From Actinomycetota bacterium (GTDB taxonomy: Bacteria > Actinomycetota > Actinomycetes > Nanopelagicales > Nanopelagicaceae), in contig CANBRH010000002.1 in the NCBI GenBank assembly GCA_947371865.1, forward strand, positions 4,812 through 68,811: a stretch of DNA of 64,000 bases, read 5' to 3'. Shown here one piece after another: positions 25,384-35,323 of the stretch. Within the stretch, counting starts at the first letter, position 1, and each line of letters opens with the position of its first letter. The notes beneath the pieces are model-generated. The model saw nothing but the letters and a program-made list of their open reading frames with translations, did not search any database and was not told where the DNA came from. The translations under genes were made by a program, and so were the position numbers.

Positions 25384-26892
25384 TTATTCATCTGCCTCGG
25401 GCTTTACAAGAGGGAAAAGAATGGTTTCGCGAATTCCTAGGCCGGTGAGAGCCATCAACAATCGATCTACACCCATACCCATACCGCCCATAGGTGGCAT
25501 GCCGTATTCCATGGCGCGTAAGAAATCTTCATCAAGTTGCATCGCTTCAACATCGCCCTTTGCACCCAAGGAGGCTTGTTCAATGAGGCGCTCGCGCTGA
25601 ATAACAGGATCGATGAGTTCGGAGTATCCAGTTGCAAGTTCGAATCCTTCAACGTAGAGATCCCATTTTTCAACCAAACCCGGGACATCGCGATGTGCGC
25701 GGACCAACGGTGAGGTATCGATGGGGTAGCCCTTAACAAATATTGGTGCGTTTAATTTGCCCTCAGTAACGTGTTCGAAAATCTCTTCGGCCAACTTGCC
25801 GGTGATCCATTTTGGATCGATCTTCATGCCTAACTTGGTGGCAATCAATTTCAACTCTTCATAACTGGTTTGTGGAGTAACTTCTTCGCCGACACCTTCT
25901 GAAATTAATTCAAAAAGTGAAGCCTCGCGCCACTTTCCACCTAGGTCCAAGATACGACCGTCCAAATGAGTTACTTGATGCGAACCACAGACCGCCATTG
26001 CCGCATCTTGGACCAAAGACTGAGTGAGTTCAGCGATGGAGTTCCAGTCGCCATAGGCTTCATAACTTTCGATCATCGCAAATTCTGGAGAGTGCGATGA
26101 ATCAGCACCTTCGTTGCGAAAGTTTCGGTTAATTTCGAATACGCGCTCGAGACCGCCGACAACACAGCGCTTCAAGAAAAGTTCAGGAGCAATGCGCAGA
26201 AAAAGGTCCATCTGATAGGCATTGCTTTCGGTCTTAAATGGGCGAGCAGTTGCACCGCCATGCATGACCTGCAGCATCGGAGTTTCGACTTCAATAAAGT
26301 CGCGTTTTGCGAACGACTCTCGTAGTGACTTCATAACCGTTGGCCGCAAACGCGCCATGGTGCGAGCCTCAGGGCGAACGATCAAATCCACGTAACGCAT
26401 ACGCACTCGGGTTTCCTCCGAGAGCGGCTTGTGCTCAACGGGAAGCGGACGCAACGACTTGGAAGCGAGTTTCCACTCGGTAGCCAAAATCGAAAGTTCG
26501 CCGCGTTTTGAGGTGATGACTTCGCCCGTAACGCTGACGAGGTCACCTAAGTCGATCTCCGACTTCCAGAGATCGAGGGCTTCTTGCCCGACTTTATCGA
26601 GCGAAAGCATCGCCTGAAGTTCGGTGCCATCGCCTTCGCGCAAAGTTGCGAAACAAAGTTTGCCGGTATCACGCTTGAAAATAACGCGACCCGCAACGCT
26701 CTCGATCTCACCTGTAGCGACATCGATTGCCAAATCTTTATGGGATTCGCGAATCTCCATTAGCGACTTGGTGCGCGCAACGGCAACGGGATAGGGCTCG
26801 GCGCCGCGATCCAAGATGGCAGCGCGCTTTTCGCGCCGAATCCGAAGTTGCTCGGGTAGATCGTCGGCCGGAGTCGTAGTTGATTCGCTCAT
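25384..26892 (-). CDS. lysS: lysyl-tRNA synthetase, class II
   Basis: The 502-residue class II synthetase has an N-terminal OB-fold anticodon-binding domain (about 55-165, GRVIFKRDTGKLCFATLREGDG), motif 2 FRNEGADSSHSPEF and motif 3 GMGMGVDRLLMALTG. It charges tRNA-Lys. TAGGCT ten bases before the ATG, in the 20-base gap after coaX, may be an internal promoter. It is co-transcribed with argA. Confidence 0.97.
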   Translation of the reverse strand: MSESTTTPADDLPEQLRIRREKRAAILDRGAEPYPVAVARTKSLMEIRESHKDLAIDVATGEIESVAGRVIFKRDTGKLCFATLREGDGTELQAMLSLDKVGQEALDLWKSEIDLGDLVSVTGEVITSKRGELSILATEWKLASKSLRPLPVEHKPLSEETRVRMRYVDLIVRPEARTMARLRPTVMKSLRESFAKRDFIEVETPMLQVMHGGATARPFKTESNAYQMDLFLRIAPELFLKRCVVGGLERVFEINRNFRNEGADSSHSPEFAMIESYEAYGDWNSIAELTQSLVQDAAMAVCGSHQVTHLDGRILDLGGKWREASLFELISEGVGEEVTPQTSYEELKLIATKLGMKIDPKWITGKLAEEIFEHVTEGKLNAPIFVKGYPIDTSPLVRAHRDVPGLVEKWDLYVEGFELATGYSELIDPVIQRERLIEQASLGAKGDVEAMQLDEDFLRAMEYGMPPMGGMGMGVDRLLMALTGLGIRETILFPLVKPEADE

Positions 26893-26912
26893 AAGGGATG
26901 CAAGCCTACCGT

Positions 26913-27689
26913 TTAGGAATTACGCTCATGAACTAATCGCAAGCCGATGAGCGTGAGATCGGGTTCGTGGTAGTCGATGGTTTCGCTAATTCCGAGAACC
27001 AAAGTTGCAAGTCCGCCCGTTGCAATGACTGTGGTCGATTCGGTTCCAGGATAGAGAATCTCCAGTTCATCGATGATTCGGTTAACCAAACCATCCACTT
27101 GCCCGGCGAATCCAAAGATGGTTCCAGATTGCAAGGCTTCCACCGTGTTCTTTCCAATTACAGACTTGGGGCGTACCAGCTCGACCTTGCGCAGTTGGGC
27201 GGCACGAGCGGCCAACGCGTCCACCGAAATTTCGATACCCGGAGCTAGTGCGCCACCCAGGAATTCACCTTTAGGGGAGACCACATCCAAATTAGTTGAT
27301 GTTCCAAAATCCACAACGATGCTGGGACCGGCAGATCCGTAAAGGGTGTGAGCGGCCAAGGTATTTACGATTCGATCGGCGCCAATTTCTTTGGGGTTAT
27401 CAACCAACAACGGAACGCCTGTTTTAACGCCTGGTTCAACGATTGTGGTTGGAATATGCGCAAAATAATTCTTGATCATGCCTCGAATCTCACGGAGTGA
27501 GGCTGGAACGGTAGAACACACCGCTAACCCCGTCAGGTCATAACCTTCAATCAGCGAGCGATACTGCAACCACAATTCATCGGAAGTGTCTCGTGGATCA
27601 GTCTTGACTCGCCACGAATGCACCATCTTTTCACCCTCAAAGACGCCTAACACCGTGTTCGTGTTTCCCACGTCAACTGTTAGCAACAT
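26913..27689 (-). CDS. coaX: type III pantothenate kinase
   Basis: CoaX phosphorylates pantothenate, the first step of CoA synthesis. The 258-residue protein starts with the ASKHA phosphate loop VDVGNTNT (5-12) and has GADRIVNTLAAH and DFGTSTNLDVV, both family motifs. It starts two bases after the nadC stop and thus belongs to the panC-nadB-nadC-coaX run, linking pantothenate synthesis (panC) with its use. Confidence 0.96.
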   Translation of the reverse strand: MLLTVDVGNTNTVLGVFEGEKMVHSWRVKTDPRDTSDELWLQYRSLIEGYDLTGLAVCSTVPASLREIRGMIKNYFAHIPTTIVEPGVKTGVPLLVDNPKEIGADRIVNTLAAHTLYGSAGPSIVVDFGTSTNLDVVSPKGEFLGGALAPGIEISVDALAARAAQLRKVELVRPKSVIGKNTVEALQSGTIFGFAGQVDGLVNRIIDELEILYPGTESTTVIATGGLATLVLGISETIDYHEPDLTLIGLRLVHERNS

Positions 27690-27691
27690 TT

Positions 27692-28570
27692 CTATACCGC
27701 CTTAAAATCTAGACCGATATCCAGCACTGATGCTGAATGGGTAAGGGCTCCTACTGCAAGATAATCAACGCCAGTTGATGCGTATGCATGGGCATTTTCC
27801 AACGTAAGTCCGCCCGATGCTTCAAGTTTCGTTTTACCTTTCACCATCTCGACCGCAGCGCGACATTGTTCAAGGGACATGTTGTCGAGAAGAACCAAAT
27901 CTGCGCCAGCAGCAACCACATCACGAAGTTGTTCGAGTCGGTCTACTTCAACTTCCACTTCAATGTCAGGATATTTCGCTCGGACGGCGGCGAATGCCTG
28001 CGTAACTCCCCCCGCCGCAACAATGTGGTTGTCTTTGATAAGAGCCGCGTCCGACAGAGACATCCGGTGATTTGTGCCCCCACCCATACGTACTGCAAAC
28101 TTTTCCAATTCACGATGGAGTGGTGTGGTCTTGCGAGTATCACGAATCTCGACCGGCAAGCCTTTTACATCATTGACCCAACGCCTCGTTAATGTTGCGA
28201 TTCCGCTGAGCCGTCCTATGAAGTTCAGCGCAGTACGTTCTGCTAGAAGTAATTCGCGAGTATTTCCTTGCACCCAAATCAATACTTCTCCTGGTTCGAT
28301 GTGATCACCTTCAGCGACTTTGATTTTGTAATCGGTGATACCACGTACTTCCAGCACGGCTGCCGCAATGCAAAGTCCCGCTACAGTTCCAGTTTTGCGA
28401 GCACGAAATTCAGCAATGGAAACTTGAGTGGCTGGGATGGTGGCAAGTGAAGTGACATCTTCGCCACCAGCAAGGTCTTCTGCGATCGTTCGTTCGACGA
28501 TATCTGCGACATAGCTAGGGTCCAGCTGAAGATCCGACAGCTGATCTGCAAGTAGTGGTGAAAGTTGCAT
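27692..28570 (-). CDS. nadC: nicotinate-nucleotide diphosphorylase (quinolinate phosphoribosyltransferase)
   Basis: NadC converts quinolinate and PRPP to nicotinate mononucleotide. The 292-residue protein shows RTALNFIGRLSGIATLT, DTRKTTPLHRELEKFAV, GGGTNHRMSLSDAALIKDNH and EVEVDRLEQ, all conserved substrate-binding blocks. Its ATG overlaps the nadB stop by one base (TAATG). Confidence 0.97.
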   Translation of the reverse strand: MQLSPLLADQLSDLQLDPSYVADIVERTIAEDLAGGEDVTSLATIPATQVSIAEFRARKTGTVAGLCIAAAVLEVRGITDYKIKVAEGDHIEPGEVLIWVQGNTRELLLAERTALNFIGRLSGIATLTRRWVNDVKGLPVEIRDTRKTTPLHRELEKFAVRMGGGTNHRMSLSDAALIKDNHIVAAGGVTQAFAAVRAKYPDIEVEVEVDRLEQLRDVVAAGADLVLLDNMSLEQCRAAVEMVKGKTKLEASGGLTLENAHAYASTGVDYLAVGALTHSASVLDIGLDFKAV

Positions 28571-30177
28571 TACTTAACCTCTTCTGTCGATGAGTGCCAT
28601 TTTCCAGTCCTATCTAAATTCTGGATTATGCGCTTGTGCCATTGATCTGAAGTGTCCGGAAAATCTGTCCGCCAATGAGAGCCGCGTGATTCGGTGCGGA
28701 CCAGTGCCGCTTGAACTATGGCTGTGGCGAGTAGATAAAGATTGGAGGCTTCCCAAGCTTCTAAAGATGGCTCGGTTGTTGTGTATTCAGATAATTGCTG
28801 GAGTACTGACAGAGTCTCTTTGAGCGAATTCTCCGAACGCATGACACCTGCCCCTTGGCTCATAGCAAGCTGTAGCGGAAGTTCGATTGTGGGGCTTAAG
28901 AGAAAGTCAGAACCTTGGTTAGCGCTGGGTTGGGATTGATCTGGAAGGTGAGCGAGAATATGAGTTGAAATGCGGGCACCAAATACCAGCCCCTCAAGCA
29001 GAGAATTTGAAGCCAATCGATTTGCACCGTGCGCGCCAGTGCAAGCCGTTTCCCCACAGGCGTAGAGACCGGGGACGGTGGTTTGGCCATTGAGGTCTAC
29101 TAAAACACCACCCGATGCATAGTGAGAGGCTGGCGATACTGGAATTAATTGTGACGTCGGGTCAATGCCATTGGCTTTGCAGGATGAATAGATGGTTGGA
29201 AAGCGTTCACGAAAATCTTTGATAGCGGTTGCATCTAGCCACACATGTTGCGAACCGGACTCTTTGATTTGAGAAAAGATTTCCTTGGCGACGATGTCAC
29301 GTGGAGCAAGTTCAGCAAGTGGATGCTTGCCGACCATGAAACGCTCGCCTCGGTGATTCAATAACAACGCACCTTCTCCGCGCACCGCTTCACTTATTAG
29401 AGGTTGTTGTCCGCCAGTGCTGGAGTCGCGCCATAAGACCGTGGGATGAAATTGGATAAATTCCACATCAGCAACCGCCGCACCGGCACGGAGGGCTAAC
29501 GCAACTCCGTCACCGGTGGAGACCGAAGGGTTGGTAGTTTGCGAATACACCTGGCCGAGGCCGCCGGTGGCGATCACAACTGCACGTGCAAGTGCTCGCC
29601 CAACTCCGTCTCGGCTGCCAGCCCCGATGACATGCAGAGTCACTCCACATACCGAACCGGTTTCACTCAAGAGTGCATCAATAGCCAAAGCGTGCTCAAT
29701 CACTTCTATCCCGGCATCATTTTGAACCGCCGCAAGTAAAGCGCGCGACACTTCAGCCCCGGTTGCATCTCCACCGGCATGAAGAATGCGGTTGCGTAAA
29801 TGGCCACCTTCGCGCGTGAGCGCAATTTCGCCAGTCTCGGATTTATCGAACACGGCACCGCGAGCGATTAATCGACGTACCGCTTCTGGACCTTCGCTCA
29901 CTAGTACATCGACTGCGTCGGTATCGCATAAACCTGCACCGGCAATGAGTGTGTCTTTCTTATGTTGTCCGGGTGTATCTCCAGGTCCAAGCGCAGCAGC
30001 AATTCCGCCTTGCGCCCATTTTGTAGAACCTTCATCGATGTGAGATTTGGTCACGAGAAGAACAGAGAGACCGCCAGCGCGCAAATTGAGCGCTGTAGTT
30101 AAGCCAGCAACTCCTGAACCAATAACAATGACATCTGCTTGAACTGTCCATCCAGGTTCACCAGCACGTAGCTTCAT
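28570..30177 (-). CDS. nadB: L-aspartate oxidase
   Basis: NadB oxidises aspartate to iminoaspartate with FAD, the first step of de novo NAD synthesis. The 535-residue protein has the FAD fingerprint VIGSGVAGLTTALNL near residue 17, STKWAQGGIAAAL, FIQFHPT, HYASGGVLVDLNGQTTVPGLYACGE and a C-terminal helical domain. The frame is open to 30231, but ATG 30177 gives the family N-terminus and a four-base ATGA overlap with panC. The next enzyme, quinolinate synthase NadA, is not in the window although nadC is adjacent. Confidence 0.96.
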   Translation of the reverse strand: MKLRAGEPGWTVQADVIVIGSGVAGLTTALNLRAGGLSVLLVTKSHIDEGSTKWAQGGIAAALGPGDTPGQHKKDTLIAGAGLCDTDAVDVLVSEGPEAVRRLIARGAVFDKSETGEIALTREGGHLRNRILHAGGDATGAEVSRALLAAVQNDAGIEVIEHALAIDALLSETGSVCGVTLHVIGAGSRDGVGRALARAVVIATGGLGQVYSQTTNPSVSTGDGVALALRAGAAVADVEFIQFHPTVLWRDSSTGGQQPLISEAVRGEGALLLNHRGERFMVGKHPLAELAPRDIVAKEIFSQIKESGSQHVWLDATAIKDFRERFPTIYSSCKANGIDPTSQLIPVSPASHYASGGVLVDLNGQTTVPGLYACGETACTGAHGANRLASNSLLEGLVFGARISTHILAHLPDQSQPSANQGSDFLLSPTIELPLQLAMSQGAGVMRSENSLKETLSVLQQLSEYTTTEPSLEAWEASNLYLLATAIVQAALVRTESRGSHWRTDFPDTSDQWHKRIIQNLDRTGKWHSSTEEVK

Positions 30178-30959
30178 ACTGTTGCCTGACTCATCGCCAT
30201 ATTGTCGAGCAAACGGACGCCATTTATCCAACCAGCGACGATGGCCCGATTCGAACCCGTGGTGGAAGTTGCTGGGAGAAAAGTTGCTTCATCGATGATT
30301 TCGGCATAGTCCACGGTGAAAAGCGGCTGATCGGCCAAGGCGGCAGCCAAAGTGGAGCGAGCAAGCGCTAAATCTTTTACAGGCGCAGCTTTGCCCAGCG
30401 CTTGCGAGATTACGGTGGCTGCGGCCCTGCCTTCTGGGCTCAAGCGAATATTGCGGGAGGACATCGCCAAACCGTCGCTTTCTCGGACGATCGGGGCGCT
30501 CACAATTTCAATCGGAAGGTCGAACTTTGCCACCATCGCCTTCACAAGAAAAAGTTGTTGGAAATCTTTCTCGCCAAAGATCGCCCACTTTGGAGTCGTT
30601 AATTCAAAGAGTCGTTTCACCACGGTCAACATGCCATCGAAGTGGCCTGGGCGCGCGGCGCCTTCAAAGGTCTTTCCAACTTCGCCAGAATCAATGAGAT
30701 CGACCTTCGCGGGATAGATCTCTTGGGCGGTGGGAATCCAAACTCTGGCGGCGCCTGCAGCGATGGCGATAGCTGTATCAACGTCAGGAGTTCGTGGATA
30801 TTTGGCTAAATCTTCTGGATTTTCAAATTGGAGCGGATTTACGAAGACACTGACAACCGCGTCCTCTGAAAGCGATCGCGCCAACCTAATTAATGATTCA
30901 TGACCAGCATGAAGAGCGCCCATCGTTGGAACAAAGGCGATCTCGGGTGGCTTCATCAC
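30174..30959 (-). CDS. panC: pantothenate synthetase
   Basis: PanC condenses pantoate and beta-alanine with ATP. The 261-residue protein has the HIGH-like motif PTMGALHAGHESLI (about 12-25), the pantoate site NPLQFENPEDLAKYPR, EKDFQQL and the KMSKS-like MSSRN. It may start at GTG 30959 or the next codon ATG 30956; GGAG lies upstream at a suitable distance for either. panD, often next to panC, is absent. The 52-base gap to folK contains only this ribosome site. Confidence 0.96.
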   Translation of the reverse strand: MMKPPEIAFVPTMGALHAGHESLIRLARSLSEDAVVSVFVNPLQFENPEDLAKYPRTPDVDTAIAIAAGAARVWIPTAQEIYPAKVDLIDSGEVGKTFEGAARPGHFDGMLTVVKRLFELTTPKWAIFGEKDFQQLFLVKAMVAKFDLPIEIVSAPIVRESDGLAMSSRNIRLSPEGRAAATVISQALGKAAPVKDLALARSTLAAALADQPLFTVDYAEIIDEATFLPATSTTGSNRAIVAGWINGVRLLDNMAMSQATV

Positions 30960-31011
30960 TATCCTGCTCCAGTCCTTCTTGAGGGGGTACCGGGCTTTTG
31001 GTGCTCTTATG

Positions 31012-31464
31012 TTAGTCGGTGTTTAGCTCGGCTAGTAGGTCGGCAATCCTGCCCTGGCCAGGGATATAACCATCTGGGTCGATCTCTAGCCACGGCGCCA
31101 ATACAAAAGCTCGCTCATGAGCCCTGGGGTGGGGCAGCTGCAACTCTTCACTATCAATTAACAAGTCGCCAGCGACAATGAGATCGAGGTCTAAGGTCCT
31201 AGGTCCCCACTTCACGTCACGAACCCGACCTAATCTTGATTCAATCTGTAACAAGAGTTGAAGAAGTTCCTCGGGCTCGCGATCACAATCGCCCACCAGG
31301 ACGGCATTTAAATAGTCAGGTTGCTCAGGACCCCCAACTGGGTCAGTATCGATAAACGATGAAATGGCATCGATACGGATGACTTCACTCAGTTCAGCCT
31401 CGGCGCGATTGAGATTGGCTTCCCGATCGCCCAAGTTCGATCCCAGGGCAATAACAACTTTCAT
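31012..31464 (-). CDS. folK: 6-hydroxymethyl-7,8-dihydropterin pyrophosphokinase
   Basis: FolK transfers pyrophosphate from ATP to hydroxymethyldihydropterin in folate synthesis. The 150-residue protein has IALGSNLGDREANL, the pterin site DPVGGPEQPDYLNAV, RVRDVKWGPRTLDLDLI and LPHPRAHERAFVLAPW. Its ATG overlaps the folB stop by four bases, so folP-folB-folK are translationally coupled. Confidence 0.96.
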   Translation of the reverse strand: MKVVIALGSNLGDREANLNRAEAELSEVIRIDAISSFIDTDPVGGPEQPDYLNAVLVGDCDREPEELLQLLLQIESRLGRVRDVKWGPRTLDLDLIVAGDLLIDSEELQLPHPRAHERAFVLAPWLEIDPDGYIPGQGRIADLLAELNTD

Positions 31465-31823
31465 TGGTGCCTAGTTATCTGAACGGCGATGTCGGCTACA
31501 TCTATCCCTACCGGTGCTTCAGGTTTGTGCACGGTAACTTCGATGGATTGAACGAGTGAATAAGTTTTCAGTACTCGATGAGCAATCTCATCTGCCAAAC
31601 GCTCAATAAGTAGGAATGGTTCGCCCACAATAATTTCGTGAATCAATTGGGCGACTTTGGAATAATCAACGGTGTTGAGTAAATGATCGTTTGAACCGGG
31701 TACCGAAAGATCGAGTGACAACGTTGCATCGACGACAAATTTCTGCCCTTGGATTCGTTCTTCAGGGAAGACTCCGTGAAATCCCGTAGCAGAGATTCCC
31801 GTGATGATGATGCGGTCGCTCAT
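31461..31823 (-). CDS. folB: dihydroneopterin aldolase
   Basis: FolB cleaves dihydroneopterin to hydroxymethyldihydropterin. The 120-residue tunnel-fold protein has ISATGFHGVFPEERIQGQKFVVD, a DYSKVAQLIHEIV-like segment, FLLIERLADEIA (with the active-site Glu) and the C-terminal KPEAPVGIDVADIAV. It overlaps folP upstream (ATGA) and folK downstream (ATGA). Confidence 0.95.
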   Translation of the reverse strand: MSDRIIITGISATGFHGVFPEERIQGQKFVVDATLSLDLSVPGSNDHLLNTVDYSKVAQLIHEIIVGEPFLLIERLADEIAHRVLKTYSLVQSIEVTVHKPEAPVGIDVADIAVQITRHQ

Positions 31824-32626
31824 TTCATTAGCTCCAATGCAACGGAGATCGCTTGCTTATGTGGCTTCACACTGTGAACTCTGATCCCCCAGATGCCGGC
31901 ATTGGTTAACAAAGCCGTTAACGCAACCGAGGCAATTTCGCGATCATCCGGTGTGGCACCTCCGAGAAGTTCACCCAAGAAGCGCTTTCGAGATGCACCT
32001 ACCAACAAGGGGAAACCCAGAAGTGAAAGTCGATCAAGATTTCGGAGAAGTTGCCAATTATGTTCGGGTAATTTTGCAAAACCAATGCCTGGGTCCAAAA
32101 TGATTTGTTCTGCTTTTACGCCGAGTTTGGTCAACGCCAATACTCGATCATCAAGTTCAGATTTAACATCAGCTACAACGTCTTGATATTTCGCAAGCTC
32201 ATTCATACTCGCCGAATGCCCACGCCAATGCATGACTATGTACTGAACTTCTGGGTGACTTGCAATTACTTTGGCCATGTCTGGATCGGCTAGTCCACCG
32301 CTGACATCATTAACAAATGTCGCTCCGGCAGCAATTGCTGATCGAGCCACACTTGCTCGCATAGTGTCGATACTTATTGCTACACCGAGTTCAGAGAGCG
32401 CTTTAATGACAGGGATAACACGGGCTTCTTCTTCGCCAGCATCTACTCTCTCAGCTCCGGGACGGGTTGATTCACCACCTACATCGATGATGTCGACGCC
32501 TTCAAAGATCATTTCTTCAGCTCGACGCAGAGCGCTTTCCGATGAAAAGTGCCGACCTCCGTCAGCGAAAGAATCTGGCGTTACATTGAGTATGCCCATG
32601 ACTAACGGGGCGACGCTGTTTATCAT
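31820..32626 (-). CDS. folP: dihydropteroate synthase
   Basis: FolP joins the pterin pyrophosphate to p-aminobenzoate and is the sulfonamide target. The 268-residue TIM barrel has GILNVTPDSFADGG, DVGGESTRPGAE, the FVNDVSGG strand, DPGIGFAKLPEHNW, a GASRKRFLGELL loop and the C-terminal RVHSVKPHKQA. All pterin and pABA contact blocks are present. It lies 18 bases after the folE stop, with no obvious ribosome site. Confidence 0.97.
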   Translation of the reverse strand: MINSVAPLVMGILNVTPDSFADGGRHFSSESALRRAEEMIFEGVDIIDVGGESTRPGAERVDAGEEEARVIPVIKALSELGVAISIDTMRASVARSAIAAGATFVNDVSGGLADPDMAKVIASHPEVQYIVMHWRGHSASMNELAKYQDVVADVKSELDDRVLALTKLGVKAEQIILDPGIGFAKLPEHNWQLLRNLDRLSLLGFPLLVGASRKRFLGELLGGATPDDREIASVALTALLTNAGIWGIRVHSVKPHKQAISVALELMK

Positions 32627-32644
32627 GCAAATAGGTTTTTCACG

Positions 32645-33268
32645 TCAGTGGGATGCAGCGGTAATTAAACTCATTGCCTCGGCTCGAGTTGCTGGATTGC
32701 GCAGTTGTCCGCGAACGGCACTTGTGATGGTGCGAGCCTGTGATTTCCGGACGCCTCGCATCGACATACATAGGTGCTCGCAATCAATGACAACGATTAC
32801 ACCGCCAGGATTCAATACCTCAACCATGGCATCGGCAATTTGGGTTGTGAGGCGCTCTTGAACCTGTGGTCGTCTGGAATATAAATCAACCAACCTGGCC
32901 AATTTTGATAGACCAGTAATTCGACCACTGCTGCCAGGTATGTATCCAATGTGAGCGACGCCATGAAAGGGAGTGAGGTGATGCTCGCAGTGGGAGAAGA
33001 CTTCAATGTCGCGGACAATGACGAGTTCGCTGTGGCCAATGTCGAATGTGGTTGTTAAAACTTCTTCAGGGCTTTTCCACAAACCGGCAAAGTTCTCTTG
33101 AAGCGCTCTGGCCACTCGACCCGGTGTATCAACCAGACCTTCACGAGTGGGATCCTCACCAATTGCAAGTAGCAGTTCAGTGATGGCGCGTTCAGCTCGC
33201 TCTTGGTCAAAAGGCGCCTTCGCGCCTCCGTCATGAGGTCCCATTGATACTGGGGTAATTTCATTCAC
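32645..33268 (-). CDS. folE: GTP cyclohydrolase I
   Basis: FolE opens GTP to dihydroneopterin triphosphate, the first folate step. The 207-residue protein has [12 protein letters not shown], the zinc site [18 protein letters not shown] and [16 protein letters not shown]. It starts at GTG 33268 inside the ftsH tail (eight-base overlap). The first 20 residues are variable, and ATG at codon 9 is a possible alternative. Confidence 0.96.
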   Translation of the reverse strand: MNEITPVSMGPHDGGAKAPFDQERAERAITELLLAIGEDPTREGLVDTPGRVARALQENFAGLWKSPEEVLTTTFDIGHSELVIVRDIEVFSHCEHHLTPFHGVAHIGYIPGSSGRITGLSKLARLVDLYSRRPQVQERLTTQIADAMVEVLNPGGVIVVIDCEHLCMSMRGVRKSQARTITSAVRGQLRNPATRAEAMSLITAASH

Positions 33269-35288
33269 TTGCTGGCGCTACCTTTTTAGCGCGAGGCTTA
33301 CGTACTTGTTTTGCCGTTGGGGCTTCCGCCGCAGGTTGCAATGAGTTGGCTGGAGACATCGCAACTGGTGGCAAATCCGACGGTAGACGATTTGGTGAAC
33401 CAGTCCAGGCTGGGCGAGGAGCAATCATGGTGACGCCTTGGAAGATGCGATCGATATCTTCTTTTAATAGCGTTTCCTTCTCTAGCAATTCGACAACGAG
33501 AGCGTCGAGAATTCCGCGATTAGCGACCAAAATATCGAACGCCTCTTGATGAGCATTCTTGATGAGGTCATGAATCTCTTCGTCAACAATGCCAGCAACT
33601 TCTTCGGAGTAATCACGTTGGTGGCCATAGTTCTTGCCCAAGAATGGCTCGCCCTCGCTAATACCTAATTTGATGGCGCCAATGCGCTCAGTCATTCCAT
33701 ATTGAGTGACCATAGCTCGGGCTAGATTGGTCGCCTTCTCAATATCGTTTGAGGCGCCAGTGGTTGGATCATGGAAGATGAGTTCTTCAGCAGCCCGTCC
33801 ACCCAAAGAGTAGGCCAATTGATCGAGCATTTGGTTACGAGTTGTGGCGTAACGATCCTCATCGGGCAAAACCATGGTGTAGCCCAGCGCCCGGCCTCGC
33901 GGCATGATCGTAATTTTATGAACAGGATCCGAATGTGGGAGGGCGTGAGCAACAAGTGCGTGACCACCTTCGTGGTAAGCCGTGATGCGGCGTTCTTCCT
34001 CTGTCATCAAACGAGTCTTGCGTTGTGGTCCAGCCATAACGCGATCAATGGCTTCATCGAGTGCGCTGGTCGTAATTATTTTTGCATTCTCACGCGCAGT
34101 CAGAAGTGCAGCTTCGTTTAGGACGTTGGCCAGATCTGCGCCAGTAAATCCCGGAGTGCGTTTTGCGAATCCATTGAGATCAATATTCTTGGCCAGCGGC
34201 TTACCTTTGGCGTGAACTTCAAGAATTGCAGTTCTGCCTTTGAGATCAGGTCGATCGACAGGAATTTGTCGATCAAAACGTCCGGGGCGAAGTAAGGCGG
34301 GATCGAGCACGTCGGGCCGGTTTGTCGCCGCAATAAGAATTACTTGACCATTGGCCTCAAAGCCATCCATCTCAACGAGAAGTTGGTTGAGTGTTTGTTC
34401 GCGTTCGTCATGCCCGCCACCAAGACCGGCACCACGTTGACGACCGACCGCATCAATTTCATCGACAAATATGATGGCTGGAGCGTTCTCTTTCGCCTGT
34501 GCGAAGAGATCGCGAACTCGAGCAGCGCCAACCCCTACGAACATTTCGACAAATTCTGAGCCTGAAATCGAATAAAACGGCACGTTTGCTTCACCAGCAA
34601 CAGCACGCGCGAGCAACGTCTTTCCTGTTCCGGGCGGGCCGTAAAGCAAAACACCTTTAGGGATTTTGGCTCCGATATCTTGATACTTCTTCGGTTCAGC
34701 CAAGAAGTCTTTTATCTCTCGGAGTTCATCGACCGCCTCATCAGCACCTGCAACATCTGCAAAAGTGTTCTTCGGGGTTTCTTTGCTCTGCAATTTAGCT
34801 TTCGATCGACCAAAACTAAAGACTTTGTTTCCGCCGCCTTGGGCGTTGCTCATGAAGAAGAGAAGTAGGAAGCCAATTAATAAAAGTGGCGCAAAGGTGA
34901 AGAAAATCGAGACCAAAATTGATTGCGTTGGGACTTTTACATTCCATGCCTTGGGAGGCGGATTGCTGGTAAGTAGCTCAACTATTTGTGGCTCTTGGCC
35001 TGCCACATAGGAAGCTTCAAGCCGAGAAGAACCCTTGACGAATTCTCCAGCCTTCAGGATGACGCGAATCTTCTGGTCTTTATCGATTAACAAGACTGAG
35101 TCGACTTGATTATTTGAAATTTCCGCCAGAACCGTTGAGGTATCCACCTTAATGAATTGAGCACCGCTGCCAGAGATTCTGCCAAAAACGCTAACGGCGA
35201 CGAGTGCAGCAACAATCCAAAAGAGTGGACCGCGAAGCATCTTCCGCATCTTAGGTTTTTGAACTTTAATCTTTTTCTTTTCAGCCAC
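33261..35288 (-). CDS. ftsH: ATP-dependent zinc metalloprotease FtsH
   Basis: FtsH degrades membrane and short-lived cytoplasmic proteins. The 675-residue protein has two membrane segments (about 22-40 and 122-144) bracketing an extracytoplasmic domain, Walker A GPPGTGKT, Walker [12 protein letters not shown], the second region of homology [21 protein letters not shown] and the zinc motif [12 protein letters not shown] (about 436-447; HEGGH is the common actinobacterial variant of HEAGH). The C-terminus is a basic Pro/Ala tail. It starts with GTG 35288 and sits between hpt and folE as in other actinobacteria. Confidence 0.98.
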   Translation of the reverse strand: MAEKKKIKVQKPKMRKMLRGPLFWIVAALVAVSVFGRISGSGAQFIKVDTSTVLAEISNNQVDSVLLIDKDQKIRVILKAGEFVKGSSRLEASYVAGQEPQIVELLTSNPPPKAWNVKVPTQSILVSIFFTFAPLLLIGFLLLFFMSNAQGGGNKVFSFGRSKAKLQSKETPKNTFADVAGADEAVDELREIKDFLAEPKKYQDIGAKIPKGVLLYGPPGTGKTLLARAVAGEANVPFYSISGSEFVEMFVGVGAARVRDLFAQAKENAPAIIFVDEIDAVGRQRGAGLGGGHDEREQTLNQLLVEMDGFEANGQVILIAATNRPDVLDPALLRPGRFDRQIPVDRPDLKGRTAILEVHAKGKPLAKNIDLNGFAKRTPGFTGADLANVLNEAALLTARENAKIITTSALDEAIDRVMAGPQRKTRLMTEEERRITAYHEGGHALVAHALPHSDPVHKITIMPRGRALGYTMVLPDEDRYATTRNQMLDQLAYSLGGRAAEELIFHDPTTGASNDIEKATNLARAMVTQYGMTERIGAIKLGISEGEPFLGKNYGHQRDYSEEVAGIVDEEIHDLIKNAHQEAFDILVANRGILDALVVELLEKETLLKEDIDRIFQGVTMIAPRPAWTGSPNRLPSDLPPVAMSPANSLQPAAEAPTAKQVRKPRAKKVAPASE

Positions 35289-35323
35289 GCGTTATCTCAT
35301 TTCTTGCAGGTGAGGGGAAATAG

